In this document: piece by piece, positions 16,803-16,804 of the stretch
How the letters are laid out: every line of letters begins with the position of its first letter
How positions within the stretch are numbered: the first letter of the stretch is position 1
Assembly: GCF_004359215.1 (NCBI RefSeq)
Contig: NC_090619.1
Coordinates: 1,970,563 to 1,987,366 of the forward strand
DNA: 16,804 nucleotides
Direction: 5' to 3'
DNA from: Bremia lactucae
Taxonomy: Eukaryota > Oomycota > Peronosporomycetes > Peronosporales > Peronosporaceae
Program-made: the position numbers and the translations under genes
The notes under the pieces: generated by a model
The model's database searches: none
Seen by the model: only the letters and a program-made list of their open reading frames with translations
Told to the model about the DNA's origin: nothing

Positions 16803-16804
16803 AC
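16583..16804 (-). repeat. Arm 2 of the ~220-bp inverted repeat (protease region)
   Basis: This is the reverse-complement partner of 12971-13190. The window ends within the homology, so the true repeat is probably longer. Confidence 0.9.

Larger units (their letters stand above)
15741..16804 (-). mobile_element. Second Ty3/gypsy fragment in opposite orientation (protease and linker)
   Basis: Reading leftward from the window edge, this is protease followed by the protease-RT linker. Near its left end it reads SSMDESVLDVKTRIERYSTQ and then GNPLYE, which parallels the plus-strand linker at about 13767-13850. It breaks off just before the block that leads into reverse transcriptase. The rest of the element lies beyond 16804. 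It is a separate copy from the plus-strand element, because the homologous parts differ at many positions. Confidence 0.85.

Noticed and set aside
1..16804. Secreted effector (RxLR/CRN type), tRNA, rRNA or CRISPR array
   Set aside because: I found no signal peptide with an RxLR or LFLAK motif, no tRNA B-box fold, no rRNA text, and no spaced direct repeats. The hairpins are all different in sequence, unlike a CRISPR array.

Overview
The window looks like a compact oomycete-type genome (Phytophthora or downy-mildew-like). This is an inference from closely packed genes, very short introns (60-65 nt), a calponin-homology/myosin fusion and Ty3/gypsy elements whose protease and polymerase motifs resemble oomycete copies. 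I could not run a search to name the species.

Layout. Bases 1-275 are the 5' part of an LTR in minus orientation, cut by the window edge. Bases 978-2737 (+) hold a split gene for an atypical E2F-like transcription factor. I placed three introns by eye; they join two E2F winged-helix DNA-binding domains into one 522-residue frame. It converges, with 79 bp between stop codons, on a minus-strand gene (4295-2817) for a leucine-rich-repeat protein with one predicted 60-nt intron. Bases 8884-4661 (-) encode a 1407-residue intron-free myosin: N-terminal calponin-homology domain, long disordered linker carrying five copies of a short motif, SH3-like module, complete motor, about three IQ motifs, acidic stretch and a terminal coiled coil. 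Bases 8885-11095 hold no gene I can support.

Bases 11096-16804 are a mosaic of decayed Ty3/gypsy sequence. An LTR, primer-binding site, broken gag and protease run on the plus strand. An inverted integrase-core piece follows, then a plus-strand linker/reverse transcriptase/RNase H/integrase zinc-finger block. Last comes a minus-strand protease/linker fragment that leaves the window and forms an inverted repeat with the plus-strand protease.

The most unusual signal is not a gene. The LTRs and the gag, protease and linker parts of this retroelement family are packed with short perfect inverted repeats. I located more than 25 with arms of 7-11 bp and loops of 0-9 nt, many exactly in codon register. 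This is far above chance, and I did not notice the same density in the host genes or in the reverse-transcriptase block. The three host genes have no obvious joint pathway: cell-cycle transcription, an LRR scaffold, and actin-based transport.
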